Source of the DNA: Phylloscopus collybita
Taxonomy: Eukaryota; Chordata; Aves; Passeriformes; Phylloscopidae
Direction of reading: 5' to 3'
DNA length: 64,000 nt
NCBI GenBank assembly: GCA_027886175.1
Contig: JAJNNQ010000023.1
Span: forward strand, 4,946,501 to 5,010,500
The notes under the pieces were generated by a model. That model was not told the origin of the DNA, ran no database searches, and saw nothing but the letters and a program-made list of their open reading frames with translations. This document shows, piece by piece, positions 63,981 through 64,000 of this stretch. The number at the start of each line of letters is the position of its first letter. Positions within the stretch are counted from its first letter, which is position 1. The translations under genes were made by a program, and so were the position numbers.

Positions 63981-64000
63981 GTGAGCAGGGAGCTCAGCAA

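Overview
The window is a gene-dense, GC-rich piece of vertebrate nuclear chromosome, most likely from a bird. Four multi-exon genes lie on the + strand in the order USH1G, FADS6, FDXR, GRIN2C. From memory, human 17q25.1 holds the same four as neighbours in one shared orientation. A truncated LINE with the terminal CR1 tail (ATTCTATGATTC) near 9.6 kb, short introns and very GC-rich first exons point to an avian genome, probably a small chromosome. I cannot name the species.

Layout: 1-3434 is non-coding upstream DNA. USH1G (3435-12143) has two coding exons separated by a 7.3 kb intron that holds the CR1 fragment and a strong AT-rich hairpin. 12144-29800 is a gene desert of about 18 kb with an orphan CpG-rich island (19.4-20.0 kb), a long pure polypyrimidine tract (20.45-20.71 kb) and small tandem repeats. 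FADS6 starts in a CpG island near 30 kb and has six coding exons ending at 35042. 35043-38200 is intergenic and carries two repeats that recur inside FDXR introns. FDXR (38828-47666) has twelve coding exons and a promoter with YY1-, NF-Y-, E2F- and Sp1-like motifs. 48117-55280 is intergenic. A CpG island at 55.3-55.96 kb, ending in a perfect splice donor, is the probable non-coding first exon of GRIN2C. GRIN2C coding sequence begins at 60048 and runs off the right edge after four coding exons.

The genes do not form one pathway. USH1G is a hair-cell scaffold, FADS6 a membrane desaturase-like protein, FDXR the mitochondrial NADPH-adrenodoxin reductase, and GRIN2C an NMDA receptor subunit. What links them is conserved microsynteny. 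All exon junctions given here were set by hand from splice consensus, reading-frame continuity and remembered family sequence. I see no mobile gene cassette, CRISPR array or RNA gene. The more unusual features are small: a 38-bp minisatellite that triplicates the FDXR exon 1 splice donor, a USH1G stop codon that sits inside a consensus donor, and a 212-bp gap-free duplication shared by the FDXR upstream region and FDXR intron 3.
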